From contig CANLMQ010000005.1 in NCBI GenBank assembly GCA_947492175.1, positions 1 through 64,000 of the forward strand: a stretch of DNA of 64,000 bases. The letters are read 5' to 3'. The DNA is from an uncultured Draconibacterium sp. (GTDB lineage Bacteria; Bacteroidota; Bacteroidia; Bacteroidales; Prolixibacteraceae). Both the position numbers and the translations under genes were made by a program. The notes beneath the pieces were generated by a model that ran no database searches, was not told the origin of the DNA, and saw nothing but the letters and a program-made list of their open reading frames with translations. Below, piece by piece: positions 15,277 through 24,144 of the stretch; the first letter of the stretch is position 1; every line of letters starts with the position of its first letter.

Positions 15277-16383
15277 TTACACCACCTTTTTTACGCCCGG
15301 AATTTGTTTAATCAGCCAGGCCAGCAAAAAACAGGCAAACAAAGCCAGCGGTGCCAACACAATAAATTTTACCAGTTGATTAATGGGCCAGGCCACAAAA
15401 AGTGCGCTTATACCAACTATTACCGGCGGATGTATTACATAAACACCATATGCACTGTCGGAAAGCTGCCGGGCAAGATAGCCCTGGTGGTTCCGGTATT
15501 TTTTGGCCAGTCCCAGCAAACCCATTATCATAGCAAAACCCACCAACTGTTCCCAAATGGCCCAGGCAAAACTCTGCCAGGTTCCGCCACCAACAAAGGC
15601 TTCTATCCCGCTTTCCTTTCCTCCCACGTAAAGCATTGCCGGAAGCACGGTCAGGATCATGATCTGGGCAAAAACAAACCACCGTAAGGCGCTTTTAAAA
15701 CTAATGGTTTCGAGCCAGTTGTTGTTGTAGGCCACAACACCAAAAATCAGCATAAAAATATACTGCACAAAAAACGGGAACTGTAACCCGGTGTGCGGCA
15801 AACTCCATCCCACGGGTAGCCAAATGCGGATAATATATTGTGCCAGCCCGATTAGAACGGCTGCAATTACAATCACCTTGGTACCGGGGAAGTTCATCCG
15901 GATTTTCCACTTCAGCCTTTTGATAAGCAAATAAATCAGGGTAAATATAAGCAGGGTTTCAACAAACCACATGGGGCCAAAACCCCAGGCGCGTGGGTTG
16001 GTAAGAAAACCGGTAAAGGTTACCGCTTCGTGTTTTATAAAATAATAATGAATAAAATTGGTAAGCGGATTTAATACAAAATAAAAAACAAGCAGTGGTA
16101 TACCCAGCCGGATCAGGCGGTCTTTTAAAAATTTGCCTGTGGTTTTTCGTTGCAGGGAGGCGGCGGTAAAATAAGCCGAAATAAAAAAGAACATCCCCAT
16201 AAAAAAGGCCTGGTTGGTAATGTTAAACATGGCCTGCAGAATAATTTCGGGCATGCCGGCTTCCGATTCGTTGTAATACCAGTCGCCGGGAGCGCCATAG
16301 GTTATATTCAGGTGCAACAAAACAACCAGACTAATGAGAAAAATGCGAAGGTTGTCGATGTAGAATAATCTTGGTTTTGACAT
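15277..16383 (-). CDS. Acyltransferase 3 family membrane protein
   Basis: A 368-residue integral membrane protein with about ten transmembrane segments. The N-terminus RLFYIDNLRIFLISLVVLLHL carries the R and H typical of the acyltransferase-3 (AT3) family; a loop with GPMWFVETLLIFTLIYLL is also characteristic. The family transfers acetyl, succinyl or other acyl groups across the membrane to sugars of glucans, O-antigen or exopolysaccharide. The wide-set pattern resembles OpgC-like succinyltransferases, but the target cannot be told from the sequence. It is a lone minus-strand gene between repeats; no operon partner. Confidence 0.82.
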   Translation of the reverse strand: MSKPRLFYIDNLRIFLISLVVLLHLNITYGAPGDWYYNESEAGMPEIILQAMFNITNQAFFMGMFFFISAYFTAASLQRKTTGKFLKDRLIRLGIPLLVFYFVLNPLTNFIHYYFIKHEAVTFTGFLTNPRAWGFGPMWFVETLLIFTLIYLLIKRLKWKIRMNFPGTKVIVIAAVLIGLAQYIIRIWLPVGWSLPHTGLQFPFFVQYIFMLIFGVVAYNNNWLETISFKSALRWFVFAQIMILTVLPAMLYVGGKESGIEAFVGGGTWQSFAWAIWEQLVGFAMIMGLLGLAKKYRNHQGYLARQLSDSAYGVYVIHPPVIVGISALFVAWPINQLVKFIVLAPLALFACFLLAWLIKQIPGVKKVV

Positions 16384-16614
16384 GTCAGTAGTTTTTTGGA
16401 TTACCTGTTTCCAGGGATACCTTATTCTGTACGGTTAAAATTAACCACTTCCTTCTTTTTGTAAAATTAATTCGACAACAAATTGAATAAGAGCGGCAAA
16501 CATGCTGAAGCAACAGATTTACGCCCTCAAAATGAAAGAACCCTAAATTAAAAATATAGAGCAGCCGGCTTTGAAATATATTCATGGCACCACAACATAT
16601 ATTATAGAATATGC

Positions 16615-16740
16615 GATGCCAGAGGTATCGTATGTTTATAGAAGAAGGATTCAAACACAAACATTCGACTCCGGCCGGAGTCGTACCCATCCATGAGATT
16701 AATGTTTTTTTATAGACCTTCAAATCCGCAGGATTTATTT
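16615..16740. repeat. REP-like triple-hairpin element C
   Basis: Three ordered motifs: GATGCCAGAGGTATC (hairpin) followed by TATGTTTATAG; the perfect palindrome GACTCCGGCCGGAGTC at 16667-16682; and AAATCCGCAGGATTT at 16722-16736. The same order and spacing recur in element D beside the transposase gene. Confidence 0.8.
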
Positions 16741-16817
16741 TTAAGATTTCATACGTTTGCTAATTATTCAAATAATTGAGTTTTAAAATATACATCCGTT
16801 TGAATGATTAAGAGATC

Positions 16818-16958
16818 GATGGCAGCGCCATCACACGTTTATAAAAATACAATTTGGATACAAGACATTCGACTCCAGCCGGAGTCGCACCTATCCATAG
16901 CATATTGTTTATTTCTATAGACCTTCAAATCCGCAGGATTTGTTCTTAAGATTTTGTA
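16818..16958. repeat. REP-like triple-hairpin element D, upstream of the Y1 transposase
   Basis: GATGGCAGCGCCATC at 16818-16832, then ACGTTTATAAAAAT; GACTCCAGCCGGAGTC in the middle; and AAATCCGCAGGATTT at 16927-16941. It ends 28 bases before the transposase ATG. Element C lies immediately upstream in the same orientation, and element E follows the gene. Confidence 0.85.
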
Positions 16959-16986
16959 CATTTATTCATCATTCAAATTAAACCTT

Positions 16987-17451
16987 ATGGCCGATACATT
17001 CACACAAATTTACATTCAGATAGTTTTCGCTGTTCAAAACCGAAAAGCCCTTATCCAGAAACAATGGGAAGAAGAATTGAATAAATACATTACCGGAATT
17101 GTACAAAATAAAGGACAAAAGCTACTGGCAATTAACGGAACAAATAATCACATTCATATTTTTATAGGAATGAAACCCACTTGTTGTCTGTCCGATTTAG
17201 TAAGAGAAATAAAAAAAGCCACAAGTACATATATTAAAGATAAAAACTTCTCAAACCACCCGTTTAAATGGCAAAAGGGTTTTGGTGCATTTTCCTACAG
17301 CCATTCGCAATTAACTGATATGATTAAATATATCGATAACCAAAAAGAACATCATCGGCAGAAAACATTCAAAGAAGAATACCTGGCATTTTTAAAAGCA
17401 TTTGAAATAGAATTCAAAAATGAATATTTATTTGAATGGTTTGAGGATTGA
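16987..17451 (+). CDS. IS200/IS605-family Y1 transposase (TnpA/RAYT-like)
   Basis: A 154-residue HUH single-strand transposase. Visible: FTQIYIQIVFAVQNR near the start, the metal-binding NHIHIFIG (HUH motif, His-x-His), a DLVREIKKATSTYIK helix and the catalytic-tyrosine helix region around GAFSYSHSQLTDMIKYI with QKEHH. Length is normal for TnpA, so it is probably intact. It is bracketed by REP-like elements C/D upstream and E downstream, and element E begins within the stop codon. Family members cut and join single-stranded DNA at hairpins, so these elements are its likely substrates. ATG at 16987 chosen; the upstream in-frame ATG would lie inside the end of element D. Confidence 0.9.
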   Translation: MADTFTQIYIQIVFAVQNRKALIQKQWEEELNKYITGIVQNKGQKLLAINGTNNHIHIFIGMKPTCCLSDLVREIKKATSTYIKDKNFSNHPFKWQKGFGAFSYSHSQLTDMIKYIDNQKEHHRQKTFKEEYLAFLKAFEIEFKNEYLFEWFED

Positions 17452-17548
17452 TTGCAGCGCCATCACACGTTTATAAAAATACGATTTGTTCACAAAACAT
17501 CTGACTCCGGCCGGAGTCGCACCCATCCATGGAATATTGTTTCTTTAG
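17450..17548. repeat. REP-like element E, downstream of the Y1 transposase
   Basis: GATTGCAGCGCCATC, which overlaps the last two bases of the stop codon, is followed by ACACGTTTATAAAAATAC, identical in most positions to element D, and GACTCCGGCCGGAGTC at 17503-17518. The third hairpin is missing. Confidence 0.8.
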
Positions 17549-17654
17549 GGCTTAATTGAATTAAAAATTTTAGTTTTGAAAAATACTCACTAAAAATTGA
17601 AAATATAAAGGAATGAAACTACCATGCAATTTTATGCCACTTAAACATATAATT

Positions 17655-17711
17655 ACCCCGAAGCTTCGGGGCATGGGAGTTCCCCGTCTGACCGCGGAAG
17701 CCGGGCAGGCA
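17655..17711. repeat. Palindrome CCCCGAAGCTTCGGGG and CCGGGCAGGC hairpin
   Basis: A perfect 16-base palindrome at about 17656-17671, followed by GTCTGACCGCGGAAGCCGGGCAGGC-like sequence related to the CCTGCCTG hairpin family. Both lie in the leader of the metallophosphatase gene and are likely repeat debris. Confidence 0.45.
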
Positions 17712-17745
17712 TCTCATACCTTTAATAACAAACTATTTTAATAAG

Positions 17746-18933
17746 ATGAAAAGTTTTACAAGCAAATTATTCTGTCTGTTGGTCTTTAGTTTTTTCTCTG
17801 TTCAACTACTAGTGGCCAATAATTTTACCGACAAGGATTCTGCTCAATCCGAAACCCTGTTTAAAACACAACCTTTTCTTCAAAATCCATTTGAAGGAGG
17901 AGTTACTATTTCGTGGTTCACAAATGAATTAACACATGGCTGGGTAGAATTTGGAACAGATCAGCATTTTGGGCAAAAGGCTGAGACCAGAATTGGAGGA
18001 CAGACTGTTGCCAACGTAAAACACCATAAAATCAGGCTTGAAAACCTTAATCCGGGTGTGACCTATTATTACCGGGCTTGTTCAAGAAAGGTTTTACAAT
18101 ACGATGCCTATAAAAAGAATTTCGGAGATATTGAATATACTGAAACCTATTCGTTTAAATTACCAGATACAAAGCTGGAAAACTTTACGGCACTTGTTTT
18201 TAATGATTTGCACAAACACAAAGAAACGTTAGAAGCCCTGTTGGAACAGGTAAAAGGTGTAAACTACGACTTTGTGATTTACAACGGAGATTGTATTGAT
18301 GATCCGGTTAATGAAGAAGATGCTCTTAAATTTATCTCCTTTTCAAACGAGGCGGTAAATGCAGCTGAAAAACCGTTAATCTACATTCGCGGAAACCATG
18401 AAATCAGAGGAGCTTTTTCGGTTGGGCTAAACCAGATAATTGATTATCCGGGAGGAAAAACATTTGGCGCATTTAACTGGGGCGATACCCGGTTTATAAT
18501 TCTCGATTGCGGAGAAGATAAACCAGACAACCACTGGGTGTATTACGGGCTAAATAATTTTGATGAACTTCGTAATTCCCAGTTAACTTTTCTGGAAGCT
18601 GAGCGAAAAAACAAAGCTTTTAGAAATGCAGAAAAGCGTGTTTTAATTCATCATATTCCTATTCATGATTCTAATCCTAAGCAGTATGCTCCATGCTCCG
18701 AACTTTGGAGTGATGTGCTAAACCGGAGTAATATTTCGGTAGCTCTTAACGCACATACCCACCATTTTGCTTATCACGAAAAAGGAAGCATTGGTAATGA
18801 TTATCCGGTTATTATCGGGGGAGGTTATAAAAAAAATGATGCAACCGTAATGGTTCTGTCAAAGACAGGTAAAAAATTATCATTGAAAGTAACGGGAGCC
18901 GACGGTACTATACTTGGGGATTATCAATTTTAA
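17746..18933 (+). CDS. Secreted metallophosphoesterase (purple acid phosphatase-like)
   Basis: A 395-residue exported protein. A signal peptide covers residues 1-25 or so (cleavage after LLVA). Residues about 35-135 form a fibronectin-like purple acid phosphatase N-domain (VTISWFTNE, YRACSRK). The catalytic calcineurin-like domain shows the dimetal motifs in order: NDLH, YNGDCIDD, IRGNHE, LIHHIPIH and NAHTHHF. Such enzymes hydrolyse phosphate mono- or diesters in the periplasm. Substrate unknown. Single gene, with repeats upstream; the start is fixed by the signal peptide. Confidence 0.85.
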   Translation: MKSFTSKLFCLLVFSFFSVQLLVANNFTDKDSAQSETLFKTQPFLQNPFEGGVTISWFTNELTHGWVEFGTDQHFGQKAETRIGGQTVANVKHHKIRLENLNPGVTYYYRACSRKVLQYDAYKKNFGDIEYTETYSFKLPDTKLENFTALVFNDLHKHKETLEALLEQVKGVNYDFVIYNGDCIDDPVNEEDALKFISFSNEAVNAAEKPLIYIRGNHEIRGAFSVGLNQIIDYPGGKTFGAFNWGDTRFIILDCGEDKPDNHWVYYGLNNFDELRNSQLTFLEAERKNKAFRNAEKRVLIHHIPIHDSNPKQYAPCSELWSDVLNRSNISVALNAHTHHFAYHEKGSIGNDYPVIIGGGYKKNDATVMVLSKTGKKLSLKVTGADGTILGDYQF

Positions 18934-19042
18934 TCCCCGCAATTACAGTATGTTGTTTTGCTAAAGATCTGAAAATTCAACTTACAGCTAATGAATCTCC
19001 TCGCAGCAAGTTGCGGGGAATATAACCCATAAGATCCCTCGT

Positions 19043-19783
19043 CTATCGCTCGGGATCAGTTCGGCTAAAAGAATTGTAAATAACAGGCATTTGTCCCTTC
19101 CAATTATTCCAGGTACCGCTATCGGTAATCAGCTGAGCCATAAAACGGGCAACGTTTATCCGGCTTGTTTGTCCGGCATTAAAAATGGGATTTCGGGTAG
19201 GCGAAGCATGTAAGGTATAATTACTCACAGTTTCCTCATCAATCAATCCGTCGGGGCGAACGGCTACCCATTCAATTGTCGGATTGTTTTGGCCAATTTC
19301 CGTTCGCAGATAATCGGCTGCCTTTTCATTGTCAACATGCGGAGGTAGTAAAAGGCGAAGCAATACAATCACACATCTTTGAGCAAATGAAATCGGCTCA
19401 TTCAAATCGCGGTTTCGGTTACCTGTAGTATTCATAAGTACATACTTCACCGGCTTTTCGGGTTTATTGGTTGCAATGGCTGCACATAAACGACGGGCAG
19501 TGTCGGTTACCAGGCGGCGTGGATGCCCAAACATTCCCTTAAAAGTAATATTGTGCCCCAGACACGAAGCTACTGCATCGCAATCTTTTACATATTCAGC
19601 CATTTCGGCATCGCTAAGATCGAGCACGCTGGCAGTAATCACCTGCAAATTATCATCGCTCAGGAATTCGCTTAACTTTTCGTCTGAACGTACAATTGCC
19701 TTCACTTTCAATCCACGTTGCAATAAGTCAGCTACCAGTAAACGTCCTGTTGCACCGCTTGCTCCAACCACTAATATTGTCAT
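19043..19783 (-). CDS. NAD(P)-binding SDR/NmrA-like oxidoreductase
   Basis: A 246-residue soluble protein with an N-terminal Rossmann nucleotide-binding motif ILVVGASGATGRLL (GxxGxxG). Later segments YVLMNTTGNRNRD and EWVAVRPDGLIDEE are typical of atypical extended SDR/NmrA proteins with NAD(P)H-binding, acting as reductases, epimerases or redox sensors. The usual Tyr-x-x-x-Lys pair is not clear, as in other atypical members. The first ATG (19783) is preferred; an upstream TTG would add eight residues. Stands alone, convergent with the metallophosphatase gene. Confidence 0.75.
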   Translation of the reverse strand: MTILVVGASGATGRLLVADLLQRGLKVKAIVRSDEKLSEFLSDDNLQVITASVLDLSDAEMAEYVKDCDAVASCLGHNITFKGMFGHPRRLVTDTARRLCAAIATNKPEKPVKYVLMNTTGNRNRDLNEPISFAQRCVIVLLRLLLPPHVDNEKAADYLRTEIGQNNPTIEWVAVRPDGLIDEETVSNYTLHASPTRNPIFNAGQTSRINVARFMAQLITDSGTWNNWKGQMPVIYNSFSRTDPER

Positions 19784-19929
19784 AATTTTAAGTTTTAATT
19801 GCTCCAAACCCTTTCATTAGTATCGACAATAAAACATTGCCGCAGGCATTTTTCTATGAGCCTATACTTTCTTATTGATACATAAGTCTTATTACCAGCC
19901 CACAAGTTACAAACGATGAGTAAAATAAC

Positions 19930-20658
19930 ATGCCGGTTCAGATTCTGCCCTGCTTTTCCTATTTTTATAAAAACAAAAACGAGGTGAGATCAATCTACAA
20001 AGCCTTCAAACAACTCATTTTCTTGCTGATACTGGCTATTGGTCTGTATTTGCTGGCTGCCTTGGTACTATCTCTGATAAAAACCCGGCCACAACCCGTA
20101 AACTGCGTGGAGCAACTGGAAGTTTATGTAAGCTCAAACGGCGTTCATCTCGATGTAATTATTCCAAAAGAAAGTCTGGAGCGTAAATTTGCCCAACAAC
20201 TGCAACTTCCGCGTGGAACCAATTTTGTAGCTTTTGGCTGGGGCGACAAGAACTTTTACATAAAAACCCCTGAGTGGAAAGACCTGACCTTACAAACTGC
20301 ATTTACAGCAGTTTTTCTGAAAAGTGCAACGGCAATGCATGTAACGGCTTACAAACAAACATCGCCTGCCTGGCGTAAACTAAAAATCTGTCCGGCACAG
20401 CTTCAACTGCTCGTGAACTACATTACCAACTCTTTTGCCCGTGATGCCAACGGCAACATTGAACTTTTGGATGTAAAAGGTTATACAAACAACGACCGCT
20501 TTTTTAGCGCAAGAGGCAGTTTCTCGTTATTTAAAACCTGTAATGTATGGGTAAACCAGGCACTTAAATCTGCTCAAATAGAAACTTCAATATGGTCGCC
20601 CTTCGATTTTGGTGTTCTTCATCACCTGCCTGAAATACATGTGCCTACTTCATATTAA
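19930..20658 (+). CDS. TIGR02117/DUF2459 family membrane-anchored protein
   Basis: A 242-residue protein with one N-terminal transmembrane segment (about residues 30-52, LIFLLILAIGLYLLAAL) and a periplasmic domain. The block VYVSSNGVHLDVIIP, the strand FVAFGWGDKNFYIKTPEWKDL and FKTCNVWVNQAL match the DUF2459/TIGR02117 family of unknown function; the conserved N-G-H and C-N-x-W suggest a hydrolase fold but no activity is established. The start at 19930 is uncertain because the first 20 residues look non-specific; an internal start nearer the membrane segment is possible. Confidence 0.78.
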   Translation: MPVQILPCFSYFYKNKNEVRSIYKAFKQLIFLLILAIGLYLLAALVLSLIKTRPQPVNCVEQLEVYVSSNGVHLDVIIPKESLERKFAQQLQLPRGTNFVAFGWGDKNFYIKTPEWKDLTLQTAFTAVFLKSATAMHVTAYKQTSPAWRKLKICPAQLQLLVNYITNSFARDANGNIELLDVKGYTNNDRFFSARGSFSLFKTCNVWVNQALKSAQIETSIWSPFDFGVLHHLPEIHVPTSY

Positions 20659-20731
20659 AATACCGATTTGCAGGAACACCGAGATTTACACCTTATGCAG
20701 ATCAACGGAATCAGAGGAAGCGGTATTAGGC

Positions 20732-21661
20732 TTAAAACTCGCGAATGAATACTACTGTTTTTCCGTAGGTTTTAGCAATGTTCAACGTCTTTCCGGTGTA
20801 AAAATCCATACATTTTACTCCGTTTCGTGCCTTTCCCGCACTGGAAGTCAGGTCAACCTTGTGTCCGCTGTAACCGTCAAATTTCCACCCCGAAGGCATG
20901 TCCTCGCCGCGGGGGCCGTCACTCCTGCCTTTATAAATGTAATCTCCCTCGGTAGAACTCCACACAATACGATCTTCTGATTTAAACCCGAGTCCCAGCA
21001 ATTGGCGGCTTTCGTAAAGTAGTTTCAGCTCGTCGTATGACGGCACATACCAATCGTTGCTGTTCTGCTTTATATAGTAGGCAACCGAATAAGGCTCACC
21101 CGGATCAACAACATTTAAGTCAAGGTCGTCGGCCAGCATAATGGCCATGGTATTGTACCTGCCCGCCCCAATTCCGGTGGCGTAGGTATTCACATTTCTA
21201 AATTCATCGTTATCAATATCTCCGTTGGGATATTCCCATTGAAAAGTTGACCAGGTAGTGTTTGGATAATAACCACAGTAGATTAATCCGTGCATACCAC
21301 TTTCGTCAACATAAAATACAGTTCCATCGAGGTATTTATCGCCTATTTTGTGTTTTTTCAAACCTATTTTAAAGTTGGGGTATTCGCCCGTAATTTCTAT
21401 CCCTACTTCTGCAGTCAGGATAATCTTATCGCTAATCCCAATTGAATAGTTCTGGTTTGTTCGTTGAAATACAATACCCTTACCAGGAACCAGTGTTTTG
21501 TCTTCGAACTCAATTTTAAACACGGGCATCAAATCCGGATTTATCTTTTCAGTACCGGGATGCTGAGCTTGCACCTGTCTTATCTTTTTTATCTGCGCCG
21601 ACAGGTTCGATGTTGCGACCACAAAAAAAGCAGCGAAAAAGAAAAATAGTATAGACTTCAT
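20732..21661 (-). CDS. Secreted DUF1566-like (Lcl C-terminal) protein
   Basis: A 309-residue exported protein with a signal peptide ending at SNLSAQ. The C-terminal half has the pattern of DUF1566/Lcl-type domains: DGTVFYVDESGMHGLI, an aspartate-rich central loop, then NDWYVPSYDELKLLYESR and IVWSSTEGD. These compact beta-rich domains occur in surface proteins and some lectin-like adhesins; no activity is known. Around residues 40-110 lies a short beta region without a family I recognise. No operon partner; it is convergent with the DUF2459 gene. Confidence 0.7.
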   Translation of the reverse strand: MKSILFFFFAAFFVVATSNLSAQIKKIRQVQAQHPGTEKINPDLMPVFKIEFEDKTLVPGKGIVFQRTNQNYSIGISDKIILTAEVGIEITGEYPNFKIGLKKHKIGDKYLDGTVFYVDESGMHGLIYCGYYPNTTWSTFQWEYPNGDIDNDEFRNVNTYATGIGAGRYNTMAIMLADDLDLNVVDPGEPYSVAYYIKQNSNDWYVPSYDELKLLYESRQLLGLGFKSEDRIVWSSTEGDYIYKGRSDGPRGEDMPSGWKFDGYSGHKVDLTSSAGKARNGVKCMDFYTGKTLNIAKTYGKTVVFIREF

Positions 21662-22073
21662 CTTGTTTAAATTTGTTAGTTTTTACGGTTTTTAATGGAA
21701 TCCTTTTATCTGAATTATACCTGTCTCAGGCATTTTTCGTCAACAGTAGTTTTAAGGTTTAAATTTTTTAGTCTTTTCAGGCATCAGAAAAAACAGCACA
21801 GAATCACTTCATATCAGGAATGCCTTTACTTCGCGTTTTATTCACTCAGGTTTTGTTTATTTATCTATAAATATAAGAAAAAGCAAATAAAGAATTGTAA
21901 ATCAGTGGCTGTAGATCTTAGAAGATGATTAGGGACCAGGTAATGGATTTACGATTTCTGCAACAACTGCAATTGTTTTTCAAGGCCGGAGCAAAATTGT
22001 ATAGTATTTCACCCCCTGCCCGCATGCCAACGGACAGGGGTTATAAACAATTCAGATAGTAAACAGTCGGCCA
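21662..22073. other. Intergenic stretch, no gene seen
   Basis: An A+T-rich gap between the DUF1566-like gene start and the NDH-2 gene end. It contains one hairpin, CCCCTGCCCG...CGGACAGGGG at 22013-22040, followed by TTATAAAC, the reverse of the GTTTATAA box that accompanies the REP-like palindromes. A repeat remnant is likely; a terminator for NDH-2 is possible but there is no strong T-run. Confidence 0.4.
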
Positions 22074-23339
22074 TTACTTGCTTTTGGCAGAATTGCTGTC
22101 GTTAAGAATTAAACGTAAGGCAGTATCTTTTGTAACATAAGCCCAAGCCCAGTTTATAAAGATTATAAGTTTGTTTCGCACACTTAAAATTAGCATCAGG
22201 TGCAGAAACATCCAGACCAACCAGGCAAAAAATCCTTTAAATTTTAAAAAGGGTAAATCAACAACAGCTTTATTTCGGGCCATGGTTGCCATCGATCCTA
22301 AATCTTTATAAGTATAATCGGTGGTTGCTTTGTTCTGCTGCATGTATCGAAGGTTCTTCGCCAGGTTTTTGGCCTGCCCAATGGCCACATTTGCTACCTG
22401 CGGATGTCCGTTGGGATAGTTGGGGCTTTGCATAAAAGCAATGTCGCCAAGAGCAAATACATTTTCGGTTTGCTCTACTTTATTTATTCGGTTTACTTTT
22501 ATTCTGTTCCCTACTGTAATACTTTCTTCGGAAATACCCTGCACTTTATTGGCAGTAATACCGGCAGCCCAAATCACCGTTTTTGTTTTTACAGTATCCC
22601 CATTACTCAGTAACAGATTTTCTCCATCGTAATCTTTAACAAAAGTTTCGGTACGCAAATCAATTCCCATGCTGCGCAGGTATTGTTCCGATGCTTTTTT
22701 TGCCACATCACTCATGGCATTTAGGGTGTGCTTACTACCTTCCACAACAATAATCCGAAGGTTCGAAAAGTCGATGCGATAAAAATCGCGGGGCAATACA
22801 TTTTTCTTTATTTCGGCAAAAGCTCCCGCCAGCTCTACTCCGGTGGGGCCGGCCCCGACAATCACCATATTTAACAAAGCTTCTTTACTGCTTTCGTCGG
22901 CCGCCAGTACATTTTCGAAAGTTTGCATCAGGTGGTTACGGATGGTAATGGCATCGTAAGTTGTTTTTAAGGTAAACGCATGTTGTCCGATTCTGGCCTT
23001 TCCAAAAAAGTTGGTGGTACACCCCATTGCCAGCACAAGGTAATCGTAACTGAATTCGCCAATATTAAACAGGGCTTTGTTGTTTTCAGTATCCACACTT
23101 ATAAGTTCGCCCAATCTTATCCGTACATTTTTTTTGTTGCGAAATACATATCGCAAGGGGAATGAGATACTCGAAGGTTCTAATTGAGAGGTGGCAACCT
23201 GGTAAAATAAAGGTTGAAACTGGTGATGATTAAGTTTATCAACCAATAAAATATCAAATAGCTTCGAATCCAGTTTTCGTGTTAACTGAATTCCCGCAAA
23301 ACCGCCACCAACAATAATTACTTTCTTTTTGTTATTCAT
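22074..23339 (-). CDS. ndh: Type II NADH dehydrogenase (NDH-2)
   Basis: A 421-residue FAD-dependent NADH:quinone oxidoreductase that oxidises NADH and reduces membrane quinone without pumping protons. The N-terminal FAD motif is VIIVGGGFAGIQL; the NADH-binding Rossmann motif is VIVGAGPTGVELAG near residue 160; VFALGDIAFM is the second FAD contact. The C-terminus (about 365-400) is hydrophobic with LVWMFLHLMLILSVRNKL, the membrane-anchoring end seen in Bacteroidota NDH-2. The length is typical. It stands upstream of DoxX and DUF302 genes on the same strand but is separated from them by gaps of 245 and 146 bases. Confidence 0.88.
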   Translation of the reverse strand: MNNKKKVIIVGGGFAGIQLTRKLDSKLFDILLVDKLNHHQFQPLFYQVATSQLEPSSISFPLRYVFRNKKNVRIRLGELISVDTENNKALFNIGEFSYDYLVLAMGCTTNFFGKARIGQHAFTLKTTYDAITIRNHLMQTFENVLAADESSKEALLNMVIVGAGPTGVELAGAFAEIKKNVLPRDFYRIDFSNLRIIVVEGSKHTLNAMSDVAKKASEQYLRSMGIDLRTETFVKDYDGENLLLSNGDTVKTKTVIWAAGITANKVQGISEESITVGNRIKVNRINKVEQTENVFALGDIAFMQSPNYPNGHPQVANVAIGQAKNLAKNLRYMQQNKATTDYTYKDLGSMATMARNKAVVDLPFLKFKGFFAWLVWMFLHLMLILSVRNKLIIFINWAWAYVTKDTALRLILNDSNSAKSK

Positions 23340-23504
23340 GCTTCTTCGTTTCCTGCCCTCTGTGAGCTGTTAAATAAGTATAACAACAGAAACATAAAAA
23401 GGACGACGGATATACTTCCTTTTTTTAAAAGAAAACGATTAGTGACTGATAGCCAGAAGATAAATTATACCCCGAAAAATTTTAACACGTATTTCGGAAT
23501 AAAA

Positions 23505-23537
23505 GATGCCGGAGGTATCATTTGTGTCTGCACAATA
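23505..23537. repeat. REP-like element F (fragment)
   Basis: GATGCCGGAGGTATC followed by a G/T-rich tail; only the first hairpin of the REP-like elements is present. It lies between the DoxX and NDH-2 genes. Confidence 0.5.
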
Positions 23538-23584
23538 AATAATTCAAACAAGCAGGGTATTGCGCCTTATATAATATGATTCGC

Positions 23585-23998
23585 TCAGCGTTTTTTTGAT
23601 ATGAACTGATCTACTGAAAATTTCCCGGCTCCGTTGAGCAGCAATACCACAAAACTTACCAGAAACATCAGAGCCAGCTCTTTTCGGGCAAATGGATCGC
23701 CGCCAAGTGCAATAAAAGCAGCTACACTCATGGTAACAATAAGCGGAATTACAGCCAAACGAGTTCCCAGTCCAAAGATTACCAGAATGGAACAAAAAAA
23801 TTCGGCAAAAACAGTCAGCACCAGCGACACTTCGGGCCCAAGCCCCAGTGGATCGCCAAAACCAAATTCGCCAGACAGCAAACGTTGCAGCTTCGGATAA
23901 CCATGGGTAAGCATAAAACCACCGGCACTTAAGCGTAACATCAAAAGGCCAACATTTAAGTTAGTCGAATAAATTTTTGTTTGGAATACTTTTCTCAT
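23585..23998 (-). CDS. DoxX family membrane protein
   Basis: A 137-residue inner-membrane protein with four hydrophobic segments. NVGLLMLRLSAGGFMLTHGYPKL and a conserved E in VFAEFFCSILVIFGLGTR, with ARKELALMFLVSF at the third segment, are family features. DoxX proteins are linked to thiosulfate oxidation or redox homeostasis in some bacteria; most members are uncharacterised. It lies 245 bases downstream of NDH-2 on the same strand. The region from 24538 upstream is separate. Confidence 0.85.
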   Translation of the reverse strand: MRKVFQTKIYSTNLNVGLLMLRLSAGGFMLTHGYPKLQRLLSGEFGFGDPLGLGPEVSLVLTVFAEFFCSILVIFGLGTRLAVIPLIVTMSVAAFIALGGDPFARKELALMFLVSFVVLLLNGAGKFSVDQFISKKR

Positions 23999-24144
23999 AA
24001 CAACTTCACAAAAGATTTAACCTGCCAGAATACTGAGACTTGGACGATAGTATCGAAAAACAGTCCTTGCCTGTTTCTCTGTTTTATACCTCTGATAATA
24101 TTACCTGCAAATACAAAAATTGCCACTCTACAGAAACGGAAAGC

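Larger units (their letters stand above)
16587..17560 (+). mobile_element. REP-type Y1 transposon unit
   Basis: The transposase gene with its flanking hairpin elements (C and D on the left, E on the right) forms a natural unit of about 950 bp. The exact cleavage points cannot be read from one copy, so the borders are approximate. Related element fragments at 12.8, 15.2 and 23.5 kb lack a transposase and would depend on this enzyme or a homologue. Confidence 0.55.

Noticed and set aside
16385..16723. Minus-strand 112-codon frame upstream of the acyltransferase
   Set aside because: It covers REP-like element C and has no recognisable features.
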